42,159 nt of DNA from Acidimicrobiales bacterium (GCA_030681555.1 JAUXRW010000160.1:1-42159); one strand, 5' to 3'. Shown: positions 25,226-34,038, counted from the stretch's first letter. Numbers and translations are program-made. The notes: generated by a model from the sequence alone, not told the origin.

Positions 25226-25251
25226 GGCGCAGATCCCGTAGGATCTGCGCC
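25226..25251. promoter_or_regulatory. Perfect 11-bp-arm inverted repeat, operator or hairpin
   Basis: Arms 25226-25236 and 25241-25251 (left arm GGCGCAGATCC) are exact reverse complements around a 4-nt CGTA centre, within the divergent promoter region. There is no T-run, so it is not a standard terminator. A two-fold regulator site is plausible. Confidence 0.45.
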
Positions 25252-25279
25252 GAGCTGGGATCGGGCGCCGGACGACCAC

Positions 25280-25285
25280 TACGGT
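25280..25285 (+). promoter_or_regulatory. Possible -10 hexamer TACGGT with short leader
   Basis: TANNNT ends 35 nt before ATG 25321, so the priming transferase may have a leader of about 28 nt, unlike its leaderless neighbours. The leader shows no strong ribosome-binding site. Confidence 0.35.
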
Positions 25286-25320
25286 GCTCCGGAACCAGCG
25301 GTGTCCCCCCTGTCACGACC

Positions 25321-25986
25321 ATGACCAAGCGCCTCGCCGACTTCCTCACCGCCAGCGTTCTGCTGCTGCTGACCTTGCCCATCGTGGTGGTGGCGGCGAT
25401 CGGCAGCGCCCTCGTGCTGCGGGCGTGGCCGTTCTTCGTCCAGCAGCGGGTGGGCCGCGACGGCACGGCCTTCCGGTTCATCAAGATCCGCACGCTGCCG
25501 ACCACCACGCCGACGTACCTCCTGAAGAGCGACCTCTGCTTCGACGAGGTGCCCCGATTCACCCGGATGCTCCGCGACCTCCACCTCGACGAGCTCCCGC
25601 AGCTCTTCCTGGTGCTCACCGGGCGCATGAGCCTCGTCGGACCCCGGCCGGAGATGCCCGAGTTCCACCACCGCCTGCCGCCGACCTTCGCCGCCGCCCG
25701 CACCACCGTCCGTCCCGGGTGCACCGGCCTGTGGCAGATCGGCGCGGCCTGCACCGGGCTCATCGGGGACGCGCCGGAGTACGACCGCTTCTACCTCTAC
25801 AACGCCAACGCCCGCCTCGACCTCTGGATCCTGGCCCGCACGGCGCGCATGATGCTCGGCTTCGCCGGCCTCGTGAAGCTGAGCGACGTGCCCGAGTGGG
25901 CCGTGCCGGACGACCGGGCGCCTGCGGTCCTCGCCCCCCGGCACGAAGCGCTCGTCGAGCTCGCCGACGCCGACCTCTCCGCCTGA
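25321..25986 (+). CDS. Polyprenyl-phosphate sugar-1-phosphate transferase (initiating enzyme)
   Basis: The 221-residue protein starts glycan assembly by moving sugar-1-phosphate from an NDP-sugar to undecaprenyl phosphate at the inner membrane face. It has one N-terminal hydrophobic re-entrant helix (TASVLLLLTLPIVVVAAIGS). FFVQQRVGRDGTAFRFIKIRT is the family motif with KIRT instead of KFRTM. DELPQLFLVLTGRMSLVGPRPE carries the catalytic Asp90-Glu91, and VRPGCTGLWQI follows. The size fits the small PglC-like class without the extra membrane domain of WbaP. It ends 26 bp from the convergent purL. Confidence 0.88.
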   Translation: MTKRLADFLTASVLLLLTLPIVVVAAIGSALVLRAWPFFVQQRVGRDGTAFRFIKIRTLPTTTPTYLLKSDLCFDEVPRFTRMLRDLHLDELPQLFLVLTGRMSLVGPRPEMPEFHHRLPPTFAAARTTVRPGCTGLWQIGAACTGLIGDAPEYDRFYLYNANARLDLWILARTARMMLGFAGLVKLSDVPEWAVPDDRAPAVLAPRHEALVELADADLSA

Positions 25987-26012
25987 CGCCCCGGCCTCTT
26001 GCTGAGCGGCGC

Positions 26013-28241
26013 TCAGTGCGTGGCGCCTGCTGCGATCGCGTCGGGCAGGTGACCCTTCCACGCTGCGACGGCGTCGGCGAGGTCGACGTCGAGGAGGCCC
26101 TCGACCACGAGGCGGTCGCCGCCTGCCGTCCCGATGCGGGTGGCCGCGACGCCCGCTGACTGCGCGGCCCGCACGACGTCCTCCGCGTGCCCGTTGGCGA
26201 CGCAGGCCACCACGCGGCTGGGCGACTCGGCGAACAACCAGGCGTGGTCGGCTCCTGTGGCCGCTACGCGGAACCCGCGGTTGCTGCGAACGGCCATCTC
26301 GGCGAGGGCGACACCGAGGCCATCGGCTGCGTCGTGCACGCCGGCCAGCCGGCCGTCGATCACGAGATGGCGGACGAGGTCGGCGACGGCGGCGTGGACG
26401 TCGAGGTCGAGGACCGGCGGCGGCCCGCTGCGGTGGCCGTGCTCCCACGCCCAGCGCGACCCCGACAGGGCGCGGGTGTCGGGGCCCAGGACGATCAGGG
26501 CCCCCTTGTCGACGAGGCGGACGCCGGGCGGACGGCGGTCGAGCCGGTCGACGAGGCCCACCAGGCCCACCACCGGACTCGGGTCGATGTCGCGGCCGCG
26601 ACTCTCGTTGTAGAGGCTGACGTTGCCGCCCACCACGGGGATGCCGAAGGCCAGGCACGCCTCCGCCATCCCGTCGATCGACCCCGACAGCTGCCACATC
26701 ACCTCCGGGTGCTCGGGGTTCCCGAAGTTGAGGCAGTTGACGAGGCCGAGCGGCCGGGCGCCGACGCAGGCCAGGTTCATCAGCGCCTCCGCCACGACGA
26801 GGGCCGTGCCCTGATGGGGGTCGAGGGCGCACCACCGGTGGTTGCCGTCGCAGGTGAGGGCCAGGCCCCGGCCCGTGTCGGCCCCTGTGGTCGGGTGCTT
26901 CAACCGCAGCACGCTGGCATCACCGCCGGGCCCCTCCACGGTGTTGAGGACCAGCTGGTGGTCGTACTGGCTGAACACCCACGTGGGGTCCAGGAGCAGC
27001 TCCATGAGGTCGGCGCCGGCATCGGTGGGGGCGGGGAGCCCGCTGCCCCGGTCGGCCAGGCGGGCGGCCCGAGCGGTGGGGGCGGCGAGGGGCCGGTCGT
27101 AGAGCGGGGCGTCGGCGTCGAGGGAGCTGGCCGGCATGTCGGCCAGCACTGCGCCGCCCACCTCGTCGAGCACCCGGAGGCGGCCGGAACCGGTGACCGT
27201 GCCGATCACCGACGCGCTGATCTCCCACCGCTCGCAGATGGCCAGCACCTTGGCCAGGCTCGCCGGCTCGACGATGGCGAGCATGCGCTCCTGGCTCTCG
27301 CTGATCATGATCTCGAAGGGCGCCATCCCCTGCTCGCGCACGTGCACGTCGGAGAGGTGGACGTCCATCCCGGCGCCGCCCTTCGACGACGTCTCGCTGG
27401 CCGCACCGGTGATCCCCGCGGCGCCGAGATCCTGGATGCCGACGACGAGCTCGGCGTCGAGCATCTGGAGGCACGCCTCGATCAGGCGCTTCTCCTCGAA
27501 GGGATCGCCCACCTGCACGCTCGGCCGCTTGTCGGCGTCCTCCTCGTCGGTGCCGAATCCGGCAGAGGCGAGCACGCTCGCACCGCCGATGCCGTCCCGC
27601 CCGGTCGAGGACCCGAACAGCACCGCCAGGTTGCCGACACCCGACGCCCGGGCCAGCACCAGCCGCTCGCGCGGCAGCAGCCCGAGGCAGAAGACGTTGA
27701 CGAGCGGGTTGTCCTGGTAGGTGGCGTCGAACACGGTCTCGCCGCCGACCGTCGGCACACCCACCGAGTTCCCGTAGCCGCTCACGCCGCTGACGACGCC
27801 CTCGGCGATCCACCGGCTGCGAGGGTCGGAGAGCGGCCCGAAGCGCAGCGGGTCCATCAGCGCGATGGGGCGAGCGCCCACACTGAAGATGTCCCGCAGG
27901 ATGCCGCCCACCCCCGTCGCCGCCCCCTGGTAGGGCTCGATGGCGCTCGGGTGGTTGTGGCTCTCGATGCGGAAGGCCGCCGCGATGCCGTCGCCGACGT
28001 CGACCACACCGGCCCCCTCACCTGGACCCACGATCACGTGCGCAGCTTCGGTGGGCAGGCGGCGCAGGTGGAGCCGCGAGGACTTGTACGAGCAGTGCTC
28101 CGACCACATGACCGAGAACATGGCCAGCTCGAGGTGGTTGGCCGGGCGCCCGAGGATCTCGGTGATCGCCACGGCCTCGTCGTCGGTGAGGCCGAGGGCT
28201 CGATGGACCGAACCGTCCGCGCTCGAGGGCTCCTCCGCCAT
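26013..28241 (-). CDS. purL: Phosphoribosylformylglycinamidine synthase subunit PurL
   Basis: The 742-residue small-type PurL converts FGAR to FGAM with ATP and ammonia in de novo purine synthesis, partnered with PurQ (glutaminase) and PurS. It has [12 protein letters not shown] with His49, [48 protein letters not shown] and the second half [13 protein letters not shown]. Both AIRS-like halves are present. ATG 28241 follows TAGGCT by 7 nt. It is split from purQ by a pseudogene and an intact opposite-strand gene, but separate purS and purQ nearby confirm the three-subunit enzyme. Confidence 0.97.
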   Translation of the reverse strand: MAEEPSSADGSVHRALGLTDDEAVAITEILGRPANHLELAMFSVMWSEHCSYKSSRLHLRRLPTEAAHVIVGPGEGAGVVDVGDGIAAAFRIESHNHPSAIEPYQGAATGVGGILRDIFSVGARPIALMDPLRFGPLSDPRSRWIAEGVVSGVSGYGNSVGVPTVGGETVFDATYQDNPLVNVFCLGLLPRERLVLARASGVGNLAVLFGSSTGRDGIGGASVLASAGFGTDEEDADKRPSVQVGDPFEEKRLIEACLQMLDAELVVGIQDLGAAGITGAASETSSKGGAGMDVHLSDVHVREQGMAPFEIMISESQERMLAIVEPASLAKVLAICERWEISASVIGTVTGSGRLRVLDEVGGAVLADMPASSLDADAPLYDRPLAAPTARAARLADRGSGLPAPTDAGADLMELLLDPTWVFSQYDHQLVLNTVEGPGGDASVLRLKHPTTGADTGRGLALTCDGNHRWCALDPHQGTALVVAEALMNLACVGARPLGLVNCLNFGNPEHPEVMWQLSGSIDGMAEACLAFGIPVVGGNVSLYNESRGRDIDPSPVVGLVGLVDRLDRRPPGVRLVDKGALIVLGPDTRALSGSRWAWEHGHRSGPPPVLDLDVHAAVADLVRHLVIDGRLAGVHDAADGLGVALAEMAVRSNRGFRVAATGADHAWLFAESPSRVVACVANGHAEDVVRAAQSAGVAATRIGTAGGDRLVVEGLLDVDLADAVAAWKGHLPDAIAAGATH

Positions 28242-28248
28242 GCGTCGC

Positions 28249-28254
28249 AGCCTA
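28249..28254 (-). promoter_or_regulatory. -10 hexamer TAGGCT, leaderless start of purL
   Basis: Minus-strand TANNNT 7 nt before ATG 28241. With purL separated from purQ, this gives purL its own promoter. Confidence 0.55.
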
Positions 28255-28319
28255 CGCGGCGACCGACTGCGCCTCGACCACTCCGATGGCGGCCCGGAGC
28301 ACGCCGCAATTGCAGCCAA

Positions 28320-28325
28320 TACAGT
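28320..28325 (+). promoter_or_regulatory. -10 hexamer TACAGT, leaderless start
   Basis: TANNNT 8 nt before ATG 28334. It selects this start over 28286 and 28361. Confidence 0.55.
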
Positions 28326-28333
28326 GCCCGGAC

Positions 28334-28741
28334 ATGGCCCCGAACCGCACAAGGACACCGATGTCCGATGAGCACAAGGCAGCCCTCGCGGAAGGCCGCA
28401 ATCAAGGCCGGTCCGTCCGCCAATACCTCGAAGCACTCGACCGTCATCGGCCCAGGCGGGGGCGCAAGCGCACCAAGGACTCGATGGAGAAGCGGCTCGC
28501 CCGCATCGACGCCGAGATGGTGTCCGCGGACCCGCTCCGGCGCCTGCAGCTCATCCAGGAGCGCCTCGACCTGACCGCCGAGCTCGAGGCCCTCGACACC
28601 AAGGTCGACCTCACCGAGCTCGAGCAGAGCTTCATCCGCGCCGCCGGCCCCTACAGCTCCCGGAAGGGCATCTCCTACGCCGCCTGGCGCGAGCTCGGCG
28701 TCGAACCCGCCGTCCTCAAGCGCGCCGGCATCTCTCGGTAG
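28334..28741 (+). CDS. Small conserved actinobacterial protein of unknown function
   Basis: The 135-residue, highly charged protein has no signal peptide or membrane segment. It contains [22 protein letters not shown], then a basic RPRRGRKRT patch resembling an AT-hook. A helical stretch ([31 protein letters not shown]) may form a coiled coil. The C-terminal block [18 protein letters not shown] followed by VLKRAGISR looks helix-turn-helix-like. I recognise this layout from uncharacterised actinobacterial proteins; no function is known to me. It is transcribed divergently from purL and ends exactly where a hairpin-rich repeat starts. Nucleic-acid binding is a guess from charge. Confidence 0.8.
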   Translation: MAPNRTRTPMSDEHKAALAEGRNQGRSVRQYLEALDRHRPRRGRKRTKDSMEKRLARIDAEMVSADPLRRLQLIQERLDLTAELEALDTKVDLTELEQSFIRAAGPYSSRKGISYAAWRELGVEPAVLKRAGISR

Positions 28742-28890
28742 TCGGCTCGGAGAGCTTCGCTCTCCTCCCCGAGCATTGTTTGGTGCGCCCTTTCGGGCGC
28801 CCTCGTCTCTGCTCCGGGGTCGGCGGAGCCGCTCCTGCGCGGTGTGGGGGCTCCGGCAAGCCTCTGCCCCCACACCCCCGCCACCCCGCC
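28742..28890 (+). repeat. 3' multi-hairpin repeat, copy 1
   Basis: Begins at the base after TAG 28739-28741. It holds hairpins 28749-28765 (7-bp stem, TTC loop), 28785-28800 (GCGCCC/GGGCGC with a TTTC loop) and 28842-28875 (9-bp GTGTGGGGG/CCCCCACAC). Read in gene direction it aligns with the copies downstream of the 29049 gene remnant and of purA. There is no coding signal and no U-tract. Confidence 0.7.
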
Positions 28891-28909
28891 ACTCGCGCTC
28901 GTTGCGCGC

Positions 28910-29048
28910 GCGGGGTGGGGTTCGGGGGAGTGTGAGGGGGAACTCCCCCTCACGGTGCGAGCGGGCCGGCTCTGCCGGACCCGAGCAGAGATGAGCGCGC
29001 CCGCAAGGGCGCACCGCTGAGCTAGGTCGAGAGGCTCCGCTTCGAGAC
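28910..29048 (-). repeat. 3' multi-hairpin repeat, copy 2
   Basis: Read on the minus strand, it starts directly after TAG 29051-29049. Stems include GCGCCC/GGGCGC at 28997-29012 (GCAA loop), CCGGC/GCCGG at 28966-28978 and a perfect 9-bp GTGAGGGGG/CCCCCTCAC at 28932-28953. It matches copy 3 block by block (for example CTCAG, GCTCGGG, ACTCCCCC). Confidence 0.72.
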
Positions 29049-30670
29049 CTACGACCAGGCGTGGCGCTCTGGGGGCGTGAGGCCTGCCGGCTGGCGGGCG
29101 ACGACCTCGCGGTAGACGGCGCCGAGGGTGTCGAAGAGCCAGGCGTCGGCGATCTCGCGAACGCCTTCGTCGGAGAGGTGGAGGCCGTCCGGGCGGATGC
29201 GGGTGGGGATCGTACCGTCCGGGCCGGCGAGGCGGCTCGCATACGGCCAAAGCGCAGCCAGGGGCGAGCGCGACACTCGAGCGCTGTTGATCTCGTTGCG
29301 CCGGGCCGTGCGCGGCGGGTCGTTCAGGGTGATGGGCCCCTCTCCCGGGACCGGGCTACCGATGATCTGGCTGAACACCTCGAGGTCCCATTGAGGTGTG
29401 GGGACCGTCGCCCACAGGACCGGGATGCCGTTTTCGGCCAGCGTGGCGACGGCCGTTTCCAGGGCCGGGCCGAGGCGCGCGTCGATGACGGCTCGCCGAT
29501 GTGGTGGACCCCTTCGAGGTCGTCGTACTCCCAGTCGGCCAGCTGGGAGGAGCCGACGAACACGACGATGGCGTCGGCGCCGAGGTCCCGCGCGGTCTCC
29601 ATGGCGTCACGGAACAGCGTCTCGCAGCGGTTCGGTCGGAACTGGTAGCCCTCCCGGATCGTGAACTGCACCCCGTGCAGCACGCCGCAGCCGGGACGGC
29701 TGACGGTGACGGCCTGGAGCCGTCCGGTCTCGACGCCCCACTCTTCGAGCCCACCCCCCGATGGCCGCCGCCGTCGAGTCGCCAACGACGACGACGCGAG
29801 GCGCCCGGACGGGTGGCAGCGTCGTGGTGGTCGTCCGGCGAGCCGCGGGCACGGTGGCCCCCGAGGTCGCGCCCGCCGGCGCGGTGGCGGAGACGTCGGG
29901 CGCCAGCGGCGTCGTCGTCGTGACGGTGGTGGTGGATTTGGGGTCGAGCTCGCGGAAGACCAGCTGCTGCTCGTCCCCGCTGCGGCCGACGGGCACCGCC
30001 ACCAGCAGGACCGCCGCCAGGCCACCGGCCAGGGCGATCGGGCCGAGTCGACCCGGGAGGGCCACGCCGGTTCGGATGGGCCGCTCGATGAAGCGGTACG
30101 ACAGCCAGGCCATCGTGATGGTCGGGATCAGCCGCAGCGCCAGCAGCCAGAGGCCCCACAAACCCGACCCGTTCCTCGCTGAGGAGCACATAGAGCGGGA
30201 AGTGGTACAGGTACCCGCCGTAGCTGATCTTGCCGAGGCCGACGAGGGGCCGGAAGGAGAGCAGGCGCCGGAATAGGTCGCCCTCCACGGCGGCGAACAC
30301 CATCACTGACGACACGATCGAGAACGCGGCCAAGCCGCCGTCGTAGATGCCCGGGCGCTGGTGCGGCACGGTGAGGAACAGCGTGGCGCTGGCGGCGGGG
30401 CCGACGAACCCGCCGATGTCCGCGAGGCGGGCCCGGCGCACCCAGAAGGCGGGGATCCGCACCTGCCCCGTGCCGCGGTGCTCCGCGAGCACCAGGCTGG
30501 TGATGAGGAACCCGGACAGCGTGAAGAAGATCGACACGCCCAGGAACCCCCCCTTGGCCCAGCCGATCCGGGCGTGGAAGCAGAGGATGGCGATGAGGGC
30601 GGCCCCTCGGAGGCCGTCGAGGGGCCGGCCAGTACGGCAGGCGCGCCTCTCGGATGGGCTGGACCGTGAT
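29049..30670 (-). pseudogene. Decayed OafA-type acyltransferase with SGNH domain
   Basis: Pieces of one membrane O-acyltransferase/SGNH protein appear in order but in changing frames. LDGLRGAALIAILCFHARIGWAKGG, SIFFTLSGFLITSLVLAEH and FWVRRAR come first, then LGKISYGGYLYHFPLYVL, AWLSYRFIERPIRTG, VVVVGDSTAAAIGG (SGNH Ser block), AIVVFVGSSQLADWEYDD, and DGLHLSDEG (SGNH Asp-His block) before TAG. Shifts fall near 30622 (GGGG), 30161 (AAA on plus), 29757 (C6) and 29495, each a single base, mostly in short runs. About 150 residues after FWVRRAR are missing in frame, including the HxWSLAVEEQFY core. The gene is non-functional unless the assembly is wrong. It abuts purQ. Confidence 0.82.
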
Positions 30671-31344
30671 CAGACCTTCGCGCCGGCGCTCACCAGGAGG
30701 GAGCGGAGGAGCACGGCACCGTCGGTGGAGCCCACAAGGGGGTGGCACGCCCGCTCGGGGTGCGGCATCAGGCCGACGACGTTGCGGCCCTCGTTGCACA
30801 CGCCGGCGATGTCGTCGACGGAGCCGTTGGGGTTGTCGAGGTAGCGCACGACCACGCGGTCCTCCGAGCGGAGCATCGCTAGGGTCGCGGGGTCGCAGGT
30901 GTAGTTGCCTTCGAAGTGGTTGATCGGGATGCGCAGGACGTCGCCGACGATGGCCTCGGCGGTGAGGGCCGAGCTCGTCGTCTCCACCCGCAGGCGGGTG
31001 GTCGTGCAGAGGAACTTGAGGCCCCGGTTCTTCTGCAGGGCACCGGGCACGAGCCCCGCCTCGGCGAGCACCTGGAAGCCGTTGCAGATGCCGACGACCG
31101 GGCCACCCGCGTCGGCCAGAGCCCGCACCCCCTCCATCACCGGGGAGAACCGGGCGATGGCGCCGGGGCGCAGGTAGTCCCCGTGGGCGAACCCGCCGGG
31201 CAGGACGACCGCGTCCACCTGGTGGAGGTCGGCGTCGCCGTGCCAGAGCAGCTCGGCATCGCCGCCGAGGTCCTCGATGGCCTCGACCGCGTCGAGCTCG
31301 CAGTTGGAGCCGGGGAAGACGACCACCCCGATGCGGGGGGCCAT
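30670..31344 (-). CDS. purQ: Phosphoribosylformylglycinamidine synthase subunit PurQ
   Basis: The 224-residue class I glutamine amidotransferase supplies ammonia to PurL. FPGSNCELDAVEA is near the start. GGPVVGICNGFQVLAEAGL has the nucleophile Cys87, and MPHPERACHP supplies the His/Glu of the triad. HFEGNYTCD and LDNPNGSVDDIAGVCN are PurQ-specific. ATG 31344 shares its A with the purS stop (TGATG), so the two subunits are coupled. Its stop is followed immediately by the acyltransferase pseudogene. Confidence 0.97.
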   Translation of the reverse strand: MAPRIGVVVFPGSNCELDAVEAIEDLGGDAELLWHGDADLHQVDAVVLPGGFAHGDYLRPGAIARFSPVMEGVRALADAGGPVVGICNGFQVLAEAGLVPGALQKNRGLKFLCTTTRLRVETTSSALTAEAIVGDVLRIPINHFEGNYTCDPATLAMLRSEDRVVVRYLDNPNGSVDDIAGVCNEGRNVVGLMPHPERACHPLVGSTDGAVLLRSLLVSAGAKV

Positions 31345-31604
31345 CAGACCGTCTCCGCCACCGAGAGGGAGACGTCGGCGTCCTCGATGACGGGGTTGAT
31401 CAGGAACCGCTGCGTCACCTCGTCGGCGTGGCTCCGGGCCGTGTCCTCGTCGGCGGCTTCGACGACGAACCGGAAGGCCTTGCCCACGCGGACGCCGCTG
31501 ATGCCCTCGAACCCGAGGGCCGGGAGCGACCGCTCGATCGTGGCGCCCTGCGGATCGGCGATCCCGGGCCGCAGACGGGTCTCCACGAGCACCGAGAACA
31601 GCAT
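31344..31604 (-). CDS. purS: Phosphoribosylformylglycinamidine synthase subunit PurS
   Basis: The 86-residue PurS bridges PurL and PurQ in the FGAM synthase complex. The sequence VLVETRLRPGIADPQGATIERSLPALGFEGISGVRVGKAFRF, then DEVTQRFLINPVIEDADV, fits the family at its usual length. ATG 31604 follows TAGAGT by 7 nt, so purS-purQ form their own transcript. Confidence 0.97.
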   Translation of the reverse strand: MLFSVLVETRLRPGIADPQGATIERSLPALGFEGISGVRVGKAFRFVVEAADEDTARSHADEVTQRFLINPVIEDADVSLSVAETV

Positions 31605-31611
31605 GCGACCG

Positions 31612-31617
31612 ACTCTA
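31612..31617 (-). promoter_or_regulatory. -10 hexamer TAGAGT, leaderless start of purS
   Basis: Minus-strand TANNNT 7 nt before ATG 31604. Confidence 0.55.
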
Positions 31618-31673
31618 GTTTGCGGCGCCGGTCCGATCTGAGCCGCCCCGCAGGGTCACCGCGCGGCGGGGGC

Positions 31674-32564
31674 TCAGCGGCTGACGCCCGGCCAGTCCGC
31701 GAACCGCCGCTCGGTGATGCGCTCGTAGGCCTCGGCGTAGCGGGCCCGAGAAGCCTCGATCACCTCCGACGGGAGGGCGGGCGGCGGCGGGGCCTTGTCC
31801 CACCCGGACGCCTCCAGGTGGTCGCGCAGCGGCTGTTTGTCGAAGCTCGGCGGGGTACTGCCGGGCTTCCAGTCCACCACGGGCCAGAAGCGGCTCGAGT
31901 CGGACGTCAGCACCTCGTCGCACACCACGAGCTCGCCGCCCACCATGCCGAGCTCGAACTTCGTGTCGGCGATGATGATGCCGCGCTCGCGCGCCCGCGC
32001 CGCGCCCTGCTGGTACAGCTCGATCGAGATGTCGCGGGCCCGGCCTGCGAGCTCCTCCCCGACGAGGTCGACGGCGGCCGCGAACGAGATGTTCTCGTCG
32101 TGGCCCTCCTCCGCCTTCGTCGACGGCGTGAAGACGGGCTCCGGCAGCTGGTCGCTCTCCTGCAGACCCTCGGGCAGCGGCTCGCCGTGCATGGTGCCGC
32201 TGCGCTGGTACTCCTTCCAGGCCGAACCGGTGAGGTAACCCCGGACAATGCACTCGAGGGGCAGCATCTCGGCCTTGTGGCAGAGCATCATGCGGCCGTC
32301 GAGGTCGTCCTCGGCGCTGGCGGACCCCGCTGGGAGGTCGGCGGGGTCCACCGACAGGAGGTGCGACCCGGCCACGTCGCCGAGGACCTCGAACCAGAAG
32401 GCGGACATCGCGGTGAGCACCCGGCCCTTGTCCGGGAAGGGCTCGGCCATCACGACGTCGAAGGCGGACATGCGGTCGGAGGCCACGAGCAGCAGCCGGT
32501 CGTCGCCGACGGCGTAGATGTCGCGGACCTTCCCGGAGTGGAGGTGGGGAAGCGAGATCGTCAT
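31674..32564 (-). CDS. purC: SAICAR synthetase PurC
   Basis: The 296-residue phosphoribosylaminoimidazole-succinocarboxamide synthase joins CAIR and aspartate with ATP. LHSGKVRDIYAV and LLLVASDRMSAFDVVM form the nucleotide and substrate region. LPLECIVRGYLTGSAWKEYQ, IIIADTKFELG and SRFWPV complete the family motifs. ATG 32564 follows TAGGTT by 7 nt. The neighbours purB and purS lie on the same strand with short gaps. Confidence 0.97.
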   Translation of the reverse strand: MTISLPHLHSGKVRDIYAVGDDRLLLVASDRMSAFDVVMAEPFPDKGRVLTAMSAFWFEVLGDVAGSHLLSVDPADLPAGSASAEDDLDGRMMLCHKAEMLPLECIVRGYLTGSAWKEYQRSGTMHGEPLPEGLQESDQLPEPVFTPSTKAEEGHDENISFAAAVDLVGEELAGRARDISIELYQQGAARARERGIIIADTKFELGMVGGELVVCDEVLTSDSSRFWPVVDWKPGSTPPSFDKQPLRDHLEASGWDKAPPPPALPSEVIEASRARYAEAYERITERRFADWPGVSR

Positions 32565-32571
32565 CGCCGCG

Positions 32572-32577
32572 AACCTA
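32572..32577 (-). promoter_or_regulatory. -10 hexamer TAGGTT, leaderless start of purC
   Basis: Minus-strand TANNNT 7 nt before ATG 32564. Confidence 0.55.
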
Positions 32578-32600
32578 TCCCGGCGCGAGGAGCCGTTCGG

Positions 32601-34028
32601 TCAGAGGATCGGCTCGGGCCGGTAGGCGGCCGCGTCGGGATGGCGGGCCACGACCTTGCCCACCTGCTCCACGAAGGCTCCGACCTGGGCCACGGCGGTG
32701 CCGACGAAGCTGAGCGGCTCCCCCACCAGGGCGTCGAGCGCGGCGCGGTCGAGGGGCAGGCGGTCGTCGGCGGCGAGTCGGTCGAGCAGGTCGTTGCCCG
32801 CGGCGCCCTGCTCGCGCATGGCCAGCGCCACGGCGACGGCGTGCTCCTTGATCGCCTCGTGGGCGCTCTCCCGGCCGACCCCGGCCCGCACCGCTCCCAT
32901 GAGCACCTTCGTCGTGGTGAGGAACGGGAGGTAGCGCTCGAGCTCGCGCGCGATGACGGTCGGGTAGGCGCCGAAGTCGTCCAGCACCGAGAGGAACGTC
33001 TGGAACAGGCCGTCAGCGGCGAGGAACGCGTCGGGCAGCGCGACGCGACGCACGACCGAGCACGAGACGTCGCCCTCGTTCCACTGGTCCCCCGCCAGCT
33101 CGCCGACCATCGAGAGGTGCCCGCGCAGCACCACGAGCAGGCCGTTCACCCGCTCGCAGGAGCGGCTGTTCATCTTGTGGGGCATGGCCGACGACCCGAC
33201 CTGGCCGGGCTTGAAGCCCTCGGTGGCCAGCTCGAGGCCGGCCATCAGGCGGATCGTGGTGGCGAGGCTCGCGGGGCCGGAGGCGGCCTGGACGAGGGCG
33301 GATACCACGTCGAGGTCGAGGGAGCGCGGGTACACCTGGCCGACGTTGGTGAGGGCGGCGCCGAAGCCGAGGTGCTGGGCCACGGCTTGCTCGAGGCGGG
33401 CGACGCGCTCGTCGTCGCCGAGCAGGTCCAGCATGTCCTGCTGCGTGCCGACGGGGCCCTTGATGCCACGCAGGGGGTAGCGCTCGAGCAGCTCCTCCAC
33501 TCGCCGAAGGGCCTGCAGCAGCTCCTCGCCGGCGTTGGCGAACCGCTTGCCGAGCGTGGTGGCCTGCGCGGCCACGTTGTGGCTGCGCCCGGTGACGACC
33601 AGCTCGGCGTGCTCGGCGGCCCGGTCGGCCAGCCGGGCCAGCGCCGTCACCATGCGGTCGCGTACGAGGGCCAGGGCGGCGCGCACCTGCAGCTGCTCGA
33701 CGTTCTCGGTGAGGTCGCGCGATGTCATCCCGGCGTGGATGTGCTCGTGGCCGGCGAGGGCCGAGAACTCCTCGATGCGCGCCTTCACGTCGTGGCGGGT
33801 CACACGCTCACGGGCCCCGATGCTGGCCAGGTCGACCTGGTCGATGACGGCGACGTAGGCGTCCACGGCGTCGTCCGGGATGTCGACCCCGAGCTCGCGC
33901 TGGGCCCGCAGCACGGCCACCCAGAGCTGCCGCTCCAGCACGACCTTGTGCTCCGGGGACCACAGCGCCGCCATCGGCCCGCTGGCGTAGCGAGCGGCGA
34001 GCACGTTGGGCAGCTGGGCGCCAGGCAT
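32601..34028 (-). CDS. purB: Adenylosuccinate lyase PurB
   Basis: The 475-residue lyase cleaves SAICAR and adenylosuccinate, releasing fumarate. HEHIHAGMTSRDLTENV, TGRSHNVAAQATTLGKR and the fumarase/lyase signature SSAMPHKMNSRSCERVNGL are all present, and RALVGEP-type tail motifs follow. The frame is open upstream to 34730 by chance. ATG 34028 has a GGGAGG Shine-Dalgarno about 10 nt upstream, better than ATG 34037, which would sit on it. So purB is led, unlike most genes here. Confidence 0.96.
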   Translation of the reverse strand: MPGAQLPNVLAARYASGPMAALWSPEHKVVLERQLWVAVLRAQRELGVDIPDDAVDAYVAVIDQVDLASIGARERVTRHDVKARIEEFSALAGHEHIHAGMTSRDLTENVEQLQVRAALALVRDRMVTALARLADRAAEHAELVVTGRSHNVAAQATTLGKRFANAGEELLQALRRVEELLERYPLRGIKGPVGTQQDMLDLLGDDERVARLEQAVAQHLGFGAALTNVGQVYPRSLDLDVVSALVQAASGPASLATTIRLMAGLELATEGFKPGQVGSSAMPHKMNSRSCERVNGLLVVLRGHLSMVGELAGDQWNEGDVSCSVVRRVALPDAFLAADGLFQTFLSVLDDFGAYPTVIARELERYLPFLTTTKVLMGAVRAGVGRESAHEAIKEHAVAVALAMREQGAAGNDLLDRLAADDRLPLDRAALDALVGEPLSFVGTAVAQVGAFVEQVGKVVARHPDAAAYRPEPIL

Positions 34029-34038
34029 CGCTTCCATC

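Larger units (their letters stand above)
28742..29048. other. 307-bp non-coding giant inverted repeat between convergent gene ends
   Basis: No plausible gene. Copies 1 and 2 of the hairpin repeat face each other, so the whole interval is an imperfect inverted repeat centred near 28895-28910. RNA read through it could fold into a long cruciform-like structure. Confidence 0.65.

Noticed and set aside
28742-29048. Standard intrinsic terminator pair
   Set aside because: Strong hairpins exist, but no T-run follows them on either strand, and the block order is shared with the copy behind purA.
29049-30670. Programmed frameshifting to make a functional acyltransferase
   Set aside because: Four separate shifts without slippery-site context, plus loss of the catalytic core, fit decay better.
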